NCBI RefSeq assembly: GCF_050624435.1
Contig: NC_134541.1
Span: forward strand, 103,722,805 to 103,786,804
DNA: 64,000 bases
DNA from: Tenrec ecaudatus
Taxonomy: Eukaryota; Chordata; Mammalia; Afrosoricida; Tenrecidae
Reading direction: 5' to 3'
Positions 10,797 through 21,863 of the stretch are shown here, piece by piece. The notes below the pieces were generated by a model. It had not been told where the DNA came from, ran no database searches, and saw only the letters and a program-made list of their open reading frames with translations. A program made the translations under genes and the position numbers. Numbering within the stretch: the stretch's first letter is position 1; the number at the start of each line of letters is the position of its first letter.

Positions 10797-11095
10797 GCTG
10801 GTGTTGGCAAAGAAAATGGAGAGGCCCACGGTCTGTCAGGAACAAACATCTCTCAGAAGAAGTGCAGCCAGCATGCTCCTTAAGAGGCAAGGATGGAGAG
10901 ACTGTCTCTCGATCTTTGGACATGTTGTCAGGAGAGAACAGTCGCTACAATGTTTGGTAAAGTAGAGGGACACCTTGATGAGGTGGATGGACACAGTAGC
11001 TGATTCAGTGGGCTCAAACCTAAGAACAATTGTGAGGTTGGTGCAGGACCAGGCAGTGCTTCTTTCCTGCTGTACATTGGGATGCGATGAGCCAG
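10797..11095 (+). mobile_element. RTE/BovB-type LINE 3' fragment
   Basis: Sense copy of the RTE C-terminal block (AAGTGCAGCCAGCATGCTCC, FGHVVRRE at about 10,916-10,939, then CAGTGGGCTCAAACC and GTGCAGGACCAGGCAGTGCT). It is 5' truncated and has several frame breaks. Confidence 0.8.
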
Positions 11096-12137
11096 CACGT
11101 ATTCCAGGGCCCCTAATAACAACATTCTGCGTCTATAGTGAAAGTCTGTTCACTCAAGATTAGCAAGTCAGCACAGAGGAGCCCGTGGTTACCTTGCTGC
11201 CTGACTACCTTGGCCCTGTCAAGGAGGGCATGTTAGGTAAGAGAACTGGGTTCTGTAGGAAGGGGTGTGGGATACAGTGAGATGCAGCAGATAGACTTAG
11301 AGGCCGAATCTTGGGTGTGGTCGAAGCCTGTAAAACTATTCACAACAGATTCATAAGCAAGCACAAGTGTGCCCATGCGTACCTAGCCCGTTAGGTGCTC
11401 TGATATGGTCTAGATCAGAGGTTTCTAAGGTTGCTTGGCCTACTTACTGCCCTATTTTCAGAAAGAAAAAAATAAAGACTCAGTAACTCCTTGACAATTA
11501 AAACATTTGTACTATAGCCCATAATCCTGGGTAAAGTGGTGTGTCTCCCCTGCTTTTGCAGCCCTGTGGGTATCATTCCAATGCCCTTCGGGGGAGGTAT
11601 TGCCCACTGGCCTAGGTGGTAGGGGCCAAAGGTGAGAGCCCAGCAAGGAATGGCACCAGCCGGGTTCCTGCACTCATGACGCTTATGTCCCGAAGGGGCG
11701 AGACTGAGAATTAACTAGCAAAACCCAAAGCCCAGTTCTAGAGAGCAGGGCAGGTGGCTTCGCAGTTATGGGGTGGGGGGTGGGGGGGATGCTGTAATCC
11801 AGAGAGTGGACTGGGAAGTGACAAGAGTTGAATGAAGCCGGAGTGGGACATGTTGGCTTCCCGGGAATGTGTTTTGGTCAGAGACGACTGGCCAGTGCAA
11901 AGGCCCTGGGGCAGGAATGTGCTACGTGTGTGTATGTGTGTTCCAGGGACCAGGACGTGGAGGCCAGCAGGACAAGAGAATGCAAGGGTGGCCGGGGATT
12001 TTTGGCCATTGTCAGAAAGCCAGGGCTTTCCTGTGCATGAGACAGGAAGCTGTTGGGGTATATGAACCCCAGGAGGTTGTGAACCAAACATGCATAGACA
12101 CATACCTTTGATCACCTGCAGACCACAGGCCAACACA

Positions 12138-12138
<1 letters not shown>

Positions 12139-12186
<48 letters not shown>
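12139..12186. repeat. (AC)n microsatellite
   Basis: An uninterrupted AC run of about 24 units. Confidence 0.98.
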
Positions 12187-12188
<2 letters not shown>

Positions 12189-13057
12189 CTCAGCTGGTTC
12201 CCTTCATTGTAATTACTTTTAAGCAGGGATGCCTTTTTTCAACAAGAGTCAATATCAATTTCATGGTCAGTATTGATCAAACACAGCGGGTTGATAGGGT
12301 GAATCAACTACATAAATAAGAAAACTGCCCCCTTTTGGAAAACAAACAAACAAAAGGAAGTCGACAGTGTCTTGTGAGCTCCCCAGCACAGTGCGCCCTG
12401 GGCAGGCCCTGCTTCCGGGGCCCCTCATCCACTTCTTCTGGCTCTAGTTTGCTGCTGGACTCATGAGATGGTGGGCTTGAGGGTGGGGAGGCCTGGAGGT
12501 CTTTGTCCTTCTAGCCCGTGAAGAAGAAAACAGATCCTTCAAAGCCTGTGCCAGATCCTTGCTCAGAATGTTCCAGACATGGAGCCCCTTCTGGCCACCT
12601 CTCCCACGCCGCTGTACACACTAGCCACCTCCTTGCTCCTTGTACCCCAGCTGCACATGGCTGCTCCCCAGACCCCGCCCCCCCCCATGTTCCCTCCCTC
12701 AGCTCTCTGCAGGTCTTTGCCCAGCGGCACCTTCTCAGCAAACAGAAACAAAAAATAAACCAGGCCAGTCACCGTGGAGTCCTTTAGGACCCTGGCGACC
12801 CACGTGTGCGACACTCTGGACTCCTTGGAGTTTTTGATGGCTCAACTTTGGGCAGTAGGTCGCCAGGACTTTCTTCCCAAGGTGCCTTCATTCGGACTCA
12901 AATGCTCTCCCTCCTGTTTAGCACCTCGTGTTCACTGTTGCCGCATTCAGGGAGTCCTTCCAATCCCCAAGGGAATCCTCATTCAGTGTGTTAGCACCGC
13001 TATACCTTCCCAGGGTCTCCGCCCAAATCCCATTTTCAAATGCACATTTGCAAGGCC

Positions 13058-13242
13058 CATATAGTGGCCCAGGAGTTCAACGCCTGGCTGGGAACTGAAA
13101 ACCCGTCAGTTCGAAGCTACCCTGCGGCTCCACGGAAGCTGAGTGACCTGCGTCCTTAAGGATGACCGCTTAGGGAGCCCTGTGGGTGGCTCTGCTCTGC
13201 CAGGGGTTCCTTATGGGTCAGAACCGACTCAAAGGCTCCCAG
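13058..13242 (+). mobile_element. Diverged AfroSINE
   Basis: Sense copy with a weak head (AGTTCGAAGCTACCCTGCGG) and a recognisable tail (TTATGGGTCAGAACCGACTC). Confidence 0.5.
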
Positions 13243-13797
13243 CACACTGACAACATTCCAGGTCCTGTCCTAAGTGTTGGGTGTCTGTGATCCATCTTGG
13301 ACTGAGCAGGCAGCGAAGCACTCATGCCCCACCCCAACTCTACAGAGGCCCAGAGGGGTTCAGGAGCTTGCCCAGAGCTGCCCAGCTAGTGAGCGGCTGG
13401 GCTGGGATGCAGGCTTAGCTTCTGAGAGTCCTGATGAAATCCGATGAGTCCAGCGCCTATCATTTCCCTGGGAGTCGCCTCAGCTCGGCAGTGCAAGGGT
13501 TACATGCTGGGTGCACAATATTCCTCCTGCCTGGCTAATGACAGATGTCTGCAACCAAGGCTAAACTATCAGCTGCTAGAGGTGGGGCCGGAAGCCGGCT
13601 CGGGAGCGATGATTATTATGGGCCTGGTTAATTCAAAAGGCCTGGATCTCCTCCATCAGCCAGACCTATGGCCTTCCGGAGATGATGGACCACTGCAGAG
13701 CCCACAGCACCTCCAGGGCTGCTAACCACAAGCCAGTGAGCTGCTCAAACCCACCAGCCGCTGATGGTTAGCAGCCCGGTACAGCACTAGGCCTCCC

Positions 13798-13961
13798 AAC
13801 CTCACTGCCATCGAGTCAATGCGACCCACTGTGGGTTTCTGAGACGGTAACCTTACGGGAGTAGAAAGCCCAGTCTCTCTTGAGAAGCTGCTGGTGGATT
13901 TGTACTGCCAAACCACACAGATTGCAGCCCAGCGCCTAACCACTGCACCACCAGGGCTCCA
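13798..13961 (-). mobile_element. AfroSINE
   Basis: Antisense from CTCACTGCCATCGAGTCAAT to GCACCACCAGGGCTCC. Two short SINE head fragments lie just left of it (13,718-13,796). Confidence 0.8.
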
Positions 13962-14097
13962 GCCTACTTGAGTTCAACTCAGTTCACTCCCAGTCTGACC
14001 GCCTGTCTTTTAACAAGATCTCTGCGTAATGAGCCCAGGTACTCGATGTTGAAGTTGTTAAGATGTGGCTTCTCATTCTGTTTATCTAGGGTGGAAA

Positions 14098-14290
14098 TAA
14101 GGATCCTTGGTGGCATAGTGCTTACATGTAGGGCTGCTAACCCCAAGGTCACCAGTTTGAAACCACCAGCCATTCTGTGGGGAGAAAGATGGGGTTTTCT
14201 TCTCATGCCCCCCCCCCAAAAAAAGACTTACTGTCTTTGAAACCACATGGGATTGTTATGCGTCGGCATCAACTCAATGGCGGTGGGTGA
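14098..14290 (+). mobile_element. AfroSINE with a poly(C)/poly(A) interruption
   Basis: Sense copy from GGATCCTTGGTGGCATAGTG to GTCGGCATCAACTCAATGGC. A CCCCCCCCCAAAAAAA tract sits at the middle site where other copies read TAAAGAGTTAC. Confidence 0.78.
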
Positions 14291-15317
14291 GAGGGTGGAA
14301 AGTGGAATTCTCAGCGAGGGCTTGTTGAAGTGAGCTGATTGGAAGGCCTGGTTTCAATTCTGGCTCAGGCCTGGTAAATTCGGTTCACGTGTTCAGGGCG
14401 TAGTGACGCAGAGGTTTTTATGTGCCAGGGATCGGGGCCAGGGTCTGACTGCTCTGATACATCCTTTCCCACTCCTTCAGCGCTGAGAGTGAGACGCGCC
14501 CGATGTGTTGTCTGCTTCAGTCAGACCTGGCTGGCCTGTGGCCACTTCTTGAGGTGACCAGACAGGACCGCTGGTGTTTTAGCGAACGCAGGGAGTCCAC
14601 TAGTTTCCCCAAGTCATGACGTTTCCCGAAAAATGAAAAGAAAGAAACACGAGTCGGAGACAGAGCCGCTGTGCCAGTGGAGAATCAACATGTGAGCGAA
14701 CCCCCGTGAAGGACCTGGCGCGCTCTCGCAGGGTCCCTGCTGTGGCTGGTCGCCTCGGACTCCGATGACCGCTGCGGAACAGGCCGCGCGGCCCGCCTGG
14801 GTCCCTCCACAGCCCTGGGTGGCAGAGCGCGCGGTGGGGGGCACTCATGGTTGCACCCCATTGATGCCCTGCGCTCAACCACGCAGAGGTCCTCTGCGCC
14901 GGTCCCTCCCGAGGGCGCATGAGCAGTGAGTTGACGGGCTAGCCTGTGATCACAGGGTTTTCTTCATTGCCTGCTTTGTGGAAGTGGGTCTCCAAGCCTT
15001 TCTTCCTAATTCATCTGAGTCCTGTGGCTCTGCGGAACCCGCCCAGGTCCTGCAGGTTGAAATACCAGCGGCAGAACTTCCAGCAGCAGCAGAGACACAC
15101 CAGCGCCACCCGATTGACAGAGTGACAGACGGGAGTTAGGTGGGCAGGATGCACAGGGAAAAGTCTGGCAAGGGGCGTTCAGAGGGAAACAGGGCCTCCT
15201 CTGTCCAGCGGGCTTGGCTTCTAAGCGTGATGGAGGTTTAACCTAAAGCTTGATGGTTTGAACTCACCTGGCCGCTCTGAAGAACAAAGACCTGGCGATC
15301 TGCTTCCATAAAGATCA

Positions 15318-15516
15318 ATCTCACTGCCACCTAGTCGATGCCCACTCCTAGCGCCCTTCTAGGACAGGGTTGAACTGCCCCTATGGGTTTCTGAGTCTGT
15401 GACCCTTTATGGAACTAGAAAGCCTCATCTTTCTCCCACAGAGTGGCTGGTGGTTTCGAACCACCAATCTTGCCGTCAGCAGTCCAGCATGTATCCCCTA
15501 TGCCACTAGGGCTCCT
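15318..15516 (-). mobile_element. AfroSINE, full length
   Basis: Antisense copy with all blocks: CACTGCCACCTAGTCGATGC, AAAGCCTCATCTTTCTCCC and TATGCCACTAGGGCTCCT. Confidence 0.85.
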
Positions 15517-16049
15517 TTCCCAAAAGTCTCCGGGTTGGAAAACCCTCTGGAGCAATTCCAGTCTGTAACCTGTGGGGTCACCCAACAGCAGAATCAACCC
15601 GCCGGCAATGGGTATCACATATTAATTGTGCAATCACAAGTGGATTTAAAAATGAAAGTGCTTCAGGGGCCTCTGCAGGTCGCTGTGGGGCAATGGAAGC
15701 ATGAGAGCGAGTTTCAGCAAGAATAAAATAGGACGAAAGCACGCTGAACTGGAAACAGCCTTTGAGTCCGTCATGATCCCCCAGCGATGTTCTTTCTCTG
15801 TGGAGGTGGCATTCTGACGGTGACCGAGGTGCAGTGTGGACATGCAGGGAGAGGAAGACGCAGGTCAGCAGAGAGGGGACCTGGCCTCTCCAGCCTGCTC
15901 TCACAGTGTGGTCATTGTTCCCAGGCAGAATGACTCTGCGTCCAACTCGGTCATTCCTCAATCATTCCCCCAGAAACAGAACCAGGCTCTGACCACAAAG
16001 AGTTCATTTGGGATCTGAGCCCAAGGCACTCAGGTAGGGAAGCGTGAAG

Positions 16050-16196
16050 AGACACAGATGCTAGTGGAAAGGTCTATGGTTCGAACCCGCCACAACCTGC
16101 CTCTGCAGAGATGGATAGTCTTGGAATACCTGATAAGGTCATTTCTGCTCTGTCCTATAGGGCCACTATGAGCCGAATGGACTCATGGGCGGGATT
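16050..16196 (+). mobile_element. AfroSINE, head-truncated
   Basis: Sense copy with GGTTCGAACCCGCCACAACC, CTGTCCTATAGGGCCACTAT and GAATGGACTCATGGGC. Confidence 0.7.
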
Positions 16197-17202
16197 TCAA
16201 AGCAGGTTACTGCTGGGAGCAATGGGGGCGTAATGGGATTATTCAAAGGCCTTGAGAGATAAATCACATCTCACCAAGTGACCTGTGTAAAAGCGTAAAG
16301 CGCAGTGTTTGTTAGTTGACTTACTCATAAGGTCATGTAACCAAAACCAATACAGGAGGTGATTTCCCTGCTCACTACAGACAGCGACGCTGGGACCTAA
16401 GCCTGCCACAGCAAGCAAACGATTTATTGGCCAGAGAGGCTCTCTTCAAGAGAGGCATGGAGGGGCTCCGGGAAACGAAGCACCCGTCTCTCTGAGCAAA
16501 GGCAACGGGAGGTCTTTAAGGGAGTTTAGGTGGGAAAGACATTGTATTTATTCATGGGAGAGGTGGAAAATCCCGGGAATTGAACCCACATGGATGGGGT
16601 GATGGTAATTGGGTGCAGATGATCCAAATGGGGACTGCTTCAAAGGCGTCTGGATGAGGTATCAGCTCTATTATGGGATAGTGTGCACGTGCCAGGCAGC
16701 TGGTTCCTCCGGTTTGACTGTTTGAGGCGTCTGCCCGGAAGTTCTTTGTTCTGGGGTTCAGCTCCAAGCCACACTTGTGTGGTCTGCTCTTGTTCCTGTG
16801 TCCAGTCTGAGCTGACCAAATGCCGAATGCTGCCCAGCAGGGAAGTGGGACCAAACACATTACTCTGGCAGGGAGCGAGGAAGTGGAAATGACCGCAGAC
16901 TGCCACCGGTTAAAATGACCACTCAGTGCAGGGTATGGGACAGTCTGCATGTCTTCGCCTGGGGAAGCTCCTTGAGTCATTGGAACTTGAGGTATGGGGG
17001 TGGAGGAACCCTGCCTCTTTCCTAGACGAGCTCATCATCATGATTCAGCTCTAGAACATTTCATCATCCTCCCGGAGAGAGAAGCCTCCTACCCATTTGC
17101 TGTCAGGCCTTTGCTCCCACCTCCACCCTTCCTGGAAACCACACACCTGCTTCCTGCCTCTATAGATTTGCTTCTTCTCCGGCCCTGAGGTAGTTAGTTT
17201 AT

Positions 17203-17910
17203 TGTGCCAACCTGGCCGATAAACACATGTGGGGTTAATTGAAGGGTGGAGGGATAAATGGTTCAGTGAGTCTCTTGCTTTGTGATGGTCATACCAGGGT
17301 GCAGTTGCCTTAGCCAGTTCCCTGCTTCAGCTGGCAAGGCTCACTTCCTATAAGACATCTCCAAGGAAAAGCTGCATGGACCTGCCCCGATGCAGCCCGG
17401 GGTGCTGGAGCAGCCGTGTGGAGACCCCTGCTAGTGCTGAGATGCTTATGCATTCACTGATTCGGCTTTCCTCCTGCAGTCGGCATCATTGCGTGTGTTT
17501 TGTGGGATGGAGAGGAGGACTTTGTGGATTGGTGTCAGACATATGGGTTAATGGGTTAATGTTGGACTTGTGGGCTTGGGCAGCACTGGGTTGGAATGTT
17601 TTCTTGATGCACACTTAACCTTTATATAAAACTCTCTCTTATACTAAGGTGACCAGATTTTAACATTGGTAAAGTGGGGCACCATTGATAAAACTCATAT
17701 CCTGGTGAAATAGCCACATGGCAGCTGAAAACTGTATACCCCAGCTTGTCATGCATTCTTTCCAAAAATCGGACTTTTTAAAAATGCTGCGGGACGCAGG
17801 ACAAATGATTAAAAATCAGGACTGTCCCGTCAAAAGTGGGACATATGGTCACTTTATCTTATACATGAGTTTCAGTAGATTTGTTTCTCTAAGGTACCCA
17901 GACTAGCACA
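17203..17910 (-). mobile_element. LTR-like interspersed repeat, interrupted by a hAT miniature element
   Basis: Read on the minus strand it runs from TGTGCTAGTCTGGGTACC to AGGTTGGCACA. It shares TTAGAGAAACAAATC, a TATAAGA..TTTATA segment and a CCCAAGTCCA block with the copies at 39.1 and 43.7 kb. Ends of the TG...CA kind suggest an LTR, but some TIR-like similarity between the two ends leaves the class open. The 17,645-17,856 element is a later insertion. Confidence 0.6.
17645..17856. mobile_element. 212-bp hAT-type miniature transposon with a perfect 8-bp target duplication
   Basis: The element is flanked on both sides by TCTTATAC (17,637-17,644 and 17,857-17,864). Its ends are imperfect inverted repeats: TAAGGTGACCAG on the left, and TAAAGTGACCAT as the reverse complement of the right end. 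An 8-bp duplication with central TA fits the Buster/SPIN branch of hAT. No transposase frame fits in 212 bases, so it is non-autonomous. The family name is not known to me. Confidence 0.8.
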
Positions 17911-18116
17911 CCGGCAGAATGCTGTAGAGGCTCCTCCACGGGGTAGCACCACTCCACGACTCCTTTTTATGGCTGAATACTATTCCACCGTGGGGGTGAA
18001 CCTCTTTTGTGGTTCAGCCTCTTATCTGCTGTGGGATTTGGGCTGGTTTCTACTCTGGGGCTGTTGTGAAACACGCTGCTGTGTTCACAGCATGTAGGTA
18101 GCGCTTTTTATTTGGA

Positions 18117-18660
18117 CAGGTTGTGGTTCGATGCCATCGAGTCAGTTCTGCCTATGCAGAACCCTATGCACAACAGAACAAACAAAATGTTGCCCGGTCC
18201 TGAGCCATCCTCATAATTGTTCTTAATGCTGAGCCCATGCTTGCAACCACTGTGTCAGTCCATCTGGTCAAGGGCCCTCCCCTTCTTTTGCTGCCTCTCT
18301 ACTTTATCAAGCACGGTGTTCTTCTCCAGGGACTGGCGTCTCCTGACAACACGGTCCAAGGATGTGCGGCACAGTCTCCTCATCCTTGCCTCTAAGGAGC
18401 ACTCTGGCTGTGCTTCCTCCAGGACAGATTTGTTTGTTCTTTTGACAGTCCACAGCGCTTTCGGTCTTCTTTGCCAGCACCACAATGCAAATGCATTGAT
18501 TCCTAGGCTTTCTCTCTCAGTGTCCAACTTTCGCATGCATATGAGGTGACTGAAAATACCATGGTTTGAGTCAGGCACATCTGAGTCCTCAAATGTTGGA
18601 AGCCTTGCCTTCCAACACTCCAGAGAGGTCTTGGGCAGCAGACTTGTTTGGACACAGGGT
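18117..18660 (-). mobile_element. RTE/BovB-type LINE, about 540 bp of the 3' region
   Basis: Minus-strand translation gives INAFALWCWQR, VLEEAQPECSLEARM, VRRRQSLEKNTVLDKVE and QQKKGRALDQMD in one frame. This is the C-terminal block of RTE polyproteins, which reads RIDAFELWCW..SLEK..LGKVEG in better-preserved copies. The terminal CGATGCCATCGAGTCAG is at the left end. Confidence 0.85.
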
Positions 18661-18826
18661 GTGTTTTTATTGTAGTATAAGCTATGCAGCCCAGTGAGTG
18701 CCCCTGCCCTCTCCCAGGGCTGCAGAAGACCCACTGCAGTGTTAGGACCCCAGGCTTTAGGGGATTAGCTCACCCAACCTCTTTATTTGCTGTCCCCTTG
18801 GTTCAGAATGTCCACGCCCAGCTCAT

Positions 18827-18945
18827 CTCCTCTTCCTCCTCTTCTTCCTCCTCCTGTTCCTCCCTCCTCCCTCCTCCCTCCTCCTCCTCCTCCTCTTCCT
18901 CCTCCTCCTCCTCCGCCTCCTCCTCCGCCTCCTCCTCCGTCATCC
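18827..18945. repeat. (TCC)n microsatellite
   Basis: Irregular TCC/TTCC/CTCC units ending in TCCGCC units. The translations as poly-serine, poly-proline or poly-glutamate are artefacts. Confidence 0.95.
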
Positions 18946-19752
18946 ATTGCTGACATGCCCAGTGGGAGGGTTCTCGCAGTCGCCACCCATCGGTCACTGG
19001 AGGCTTGCATGTTGCTATGATGCTGCCCGGTTTCAGGGGAGCTTCCAGGCCTAAGAAATGCCTTAGGGTCGACTTCTGAAAACCAGGCAATGACAACCCT
19101 GTCGGTCATGATAAGCAGCTCATGGTCGGGATGGAGCAGCTTCCTTCCTGGTGCCTTGGGGCTGTCCGGGGTAGGAGGTTGGCTGAGGGCAGCTAAGGGC
19201 CACAACGAAGAACTCTTCCCTGTGCATCCCATCTGCTGTTGCGCCTGCCTCTGCCCAAGTGCCCCCCCCCCCACCCACTCTCTCTGCAGACCTGCCAGTC
19301 CGCCTCAGGCTGGAATGCAAGCTGCGTGCAGGCAGGTTCGTTGCCGGGTGCATGGTCTGGGCTTGGATTATTTGCAGACTGGAGACATTTCAGAAACCTG
19401 CGGGAAGCACTGTTGCCCTAGATACCACCGGGAAGCCGGGACTGCAGGCTGGCCGCCCACACCACCCACTCCATGATGTCCTCGGGCTGGATCAGATATT
19501 CCCTCTCAGACAGGTTCCAGAAGTCAGCCTGTCCTTACCTGGTCCCGGCTTCTGAGGAAGGACACAGCTTTGCACATGTCCCTGGCCCCTTCTGTTGGTC
19601 TCCTCCTTTGGTTATCCCAGGGGCCGGGGGAGGCTGTGGATGATGAAGGGGGGCAATTCTTAGTAAAGACATCTCTTGTGGACTGGTCTCCCTGTTCTGG
19701 TGATGATTGCTATATCCTAGTTCGTGTCTCAGCATGCCTGCATGGTCTACTG

Positions 19753-19954
19753 CAGTGGTTCTCAACCTTCCTAAGGCCACAACCATTCACTACAGTTCCT
19801 CATGTTGTGGTGACCCCCTTCCCCCTGTAACCATAAAATTATTTTCATTGCTACTTCATCACTGTCATTTTGCTACTGTTATGAATCGGGTGACCCCTGT
19901 GAAAGGGTCATTCGACCACCAAAGGGGTTGCGACCCACAGGTTGAGAACCGCTG
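19753..19954. mobile_element. SPIN non-autonomous hAT transposon (horizontally transferred family)
   Basis: The ends are the SPIN inverted repeats: CAGTGGTTCTCAACC on the left and GGTTGAGAACCGCTG on the right. The interior has the family's CTCATGTTGTGGTGACCCC, AACCATAAAATTATTTTC and GGGGTTGCGACCCACAGG. Length 202 bp fits the short SPIN derivatives. Left flank GTCTACTG and right flank ATGGACTG agree at 5 of 8 positions and fit an eroded nnnTAnnn duplication. Confidence 0.93.
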
Positions 19955-20145
19955 ATGGACTGGATTCAGCAAGGGTACAAAGTAGGCGGGTCGGAGACTA
20001 GTACACTACAACCCCACCGTCCAGGACAGGATTGATCACTTCTCACATGTAGGTTCCCAACAGCCGCTTGGAATGCCTCCTCAAATTTCTAGGGCTGCTT
20101 TGTTTAAAATGCACCCAGCCTCTGAAGGCAAGTATGTAGCTTGGG

Positions 20146-20568
20146 CATCCCTGGGTGGTGCTGCTGGTCAGCTTGCTCCGCTGCTAGGCGTAAGTTTGGA
20201 GTCCGTCCAGAGGCACTTTGGAAGAAAGGCCAGGTGATCTCATCATGAAACTCAGCCAGCGGAAACCTCGTGGGGTCCATGGGGGTCACAATGAGTCAGG
20301 AGGGCTTGAAAACTGGTCATTATTTTGGGGGTGGGGGTGGGCAGTGGGGCCCACGTTTCTAGCTGAGTAGGGAGTACAAAGGCACCTGGTGCCACAGTGG
20401 TTATGTGTTGGGCTGCTAACTGCAAGGTCAGCAGTTCAGAACCACCAGCCTCTCTACTCCTGTAAAGAGTGAACAGTCTCAGAAACCCACAGGGGCAGTT
20501 CTGACCCGTCCTATGGGGTCACTGTGTGTTGGAAGAGACTCGATGGCTGTGAGTCTGGATTTTGGAAG
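20146..20568 (+). mobile_element. Two AfroSINE copies
   Basis: A diverged sense copy at about 20,146-20,320 (CCCTGGGTGGTGCTGCTGGT to CAATGAGTCAGGAGGGCTTG) is followed by a well-preserved one at 20,381-20,568 (GTTGGGCTGCTAACTGCAAG, TGTAAAGAGTGAACAGTCTC, GAGACTCGATGGCTGTGAGT). Confidence 0.75.
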
Positions 20569-21863
20569 GAGTAGGAACTCATGTCCCAGGCAGTAGTTGG
20601 AGGACATGCCCGGCGATTGCGAGGTTATTGCTTTCGGTCCTTGGAGAAGCCCCCTGAGTGAAGTCCCGCTGAAGTTCATGGCGGAGCTGCAGAGAGGCTG
20701 TGCTGTGTGCCCGAGATCACACCTTTGTGTGTGGTGGAGATGCACACTGTGGCTCTTCTCTCCCACCCCCTTCCCTCTGCTCACCGTCCCCTTTCCTTTC
20801 CCTCCCTAACACATTTTAAGATAAAATACAGTATCCACAAAATATCTATACTGTGTCCTAATGCAAATAATATGCGTGTTATACATTTTTGGAACCCACC
20901 CTTACTCTTGAACCGTACCTTGCAATTGCAGCAAACAACCACACAGTGGGCAGTGTTGAGTGAGGCAAGGGAACTGTCTTGAAAATGACCATTGGCTTAA
21001 TTTTCCCCTGCGTGCAGAGCAGCCAAGGATCAAAGGGAAGCAAGCCCTCTCCTGGCCCTGTGCTTGGGAGGGCCGCAGCCCTGGGGACCGGAAGGTTGAC
21101 GGGACACCAGAGCCTCACCCATAGGAGTTACGTCCATTCCAGAGATGCCTCGTTGAGGTTTCTTTGGCGACGACATCATGGCAGGTGACCATCTTTTGCT
21201 CCCCATCACCTGCAAGATGCTGGTCGACAGGAGTTCTCGTTTCCACGCAGGTCATTTGCTCTCTTGAGGTTAGACATCCTTGTGGAACCTGCCTTGGAAC
21301 CCGGACTCCTCTTCCATTGCCAGAGGCCCAGTCATGTCCCGAACAGGACAAGAGAGGCATCTTGACCTTGTTCCCTTTCGAGAAACAGCCCCGTCCTTCA
21401 AGTCTCCAACTCGGGCTATTTGGCCTTGGGCCCATGACCCTCGTGTCTCCACAGACTCATCTTCTCCAGTGCCTTTCTGCTTTCGGGAACGGACTCTCTC
21501 CAACTGTGTACTCTCTGGTGTCAGCCCTGCTGCTGCTCCTGCCCGCCTAAGGACTCGCAGACTGAAGTCGGCAGCATAGGACCTGCATGTAATTCCTGAT
21601 GTGACCCTAAAGGGCTCTGAAGATTTACCTGTAAGTGGAAGAAATGTGCACAGCACCACCAAGCGGCTGGCTCTAGCAAAGAGACCCCACCATTCCGCAG
21701 TGAGTTGTCTTTTTCTGTGTGTGCAAGCCTTTGATGATGGCGACTCATCATTGCTCAAAGACATGGGAGCCAATAAGACATAACGACACTCTCAAGGAAG
21801 CCGGCCTAACAAAGCTTGGATGCATCGTAGCCTTCATCAAGAAGAACAATACTGTAACTCTTT

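Noticed and set aside
18783..19274. Poly-glycine/poly-glutamate protein-like frames
   Set aside because: They are translations of the (TCC)n microsatellite.
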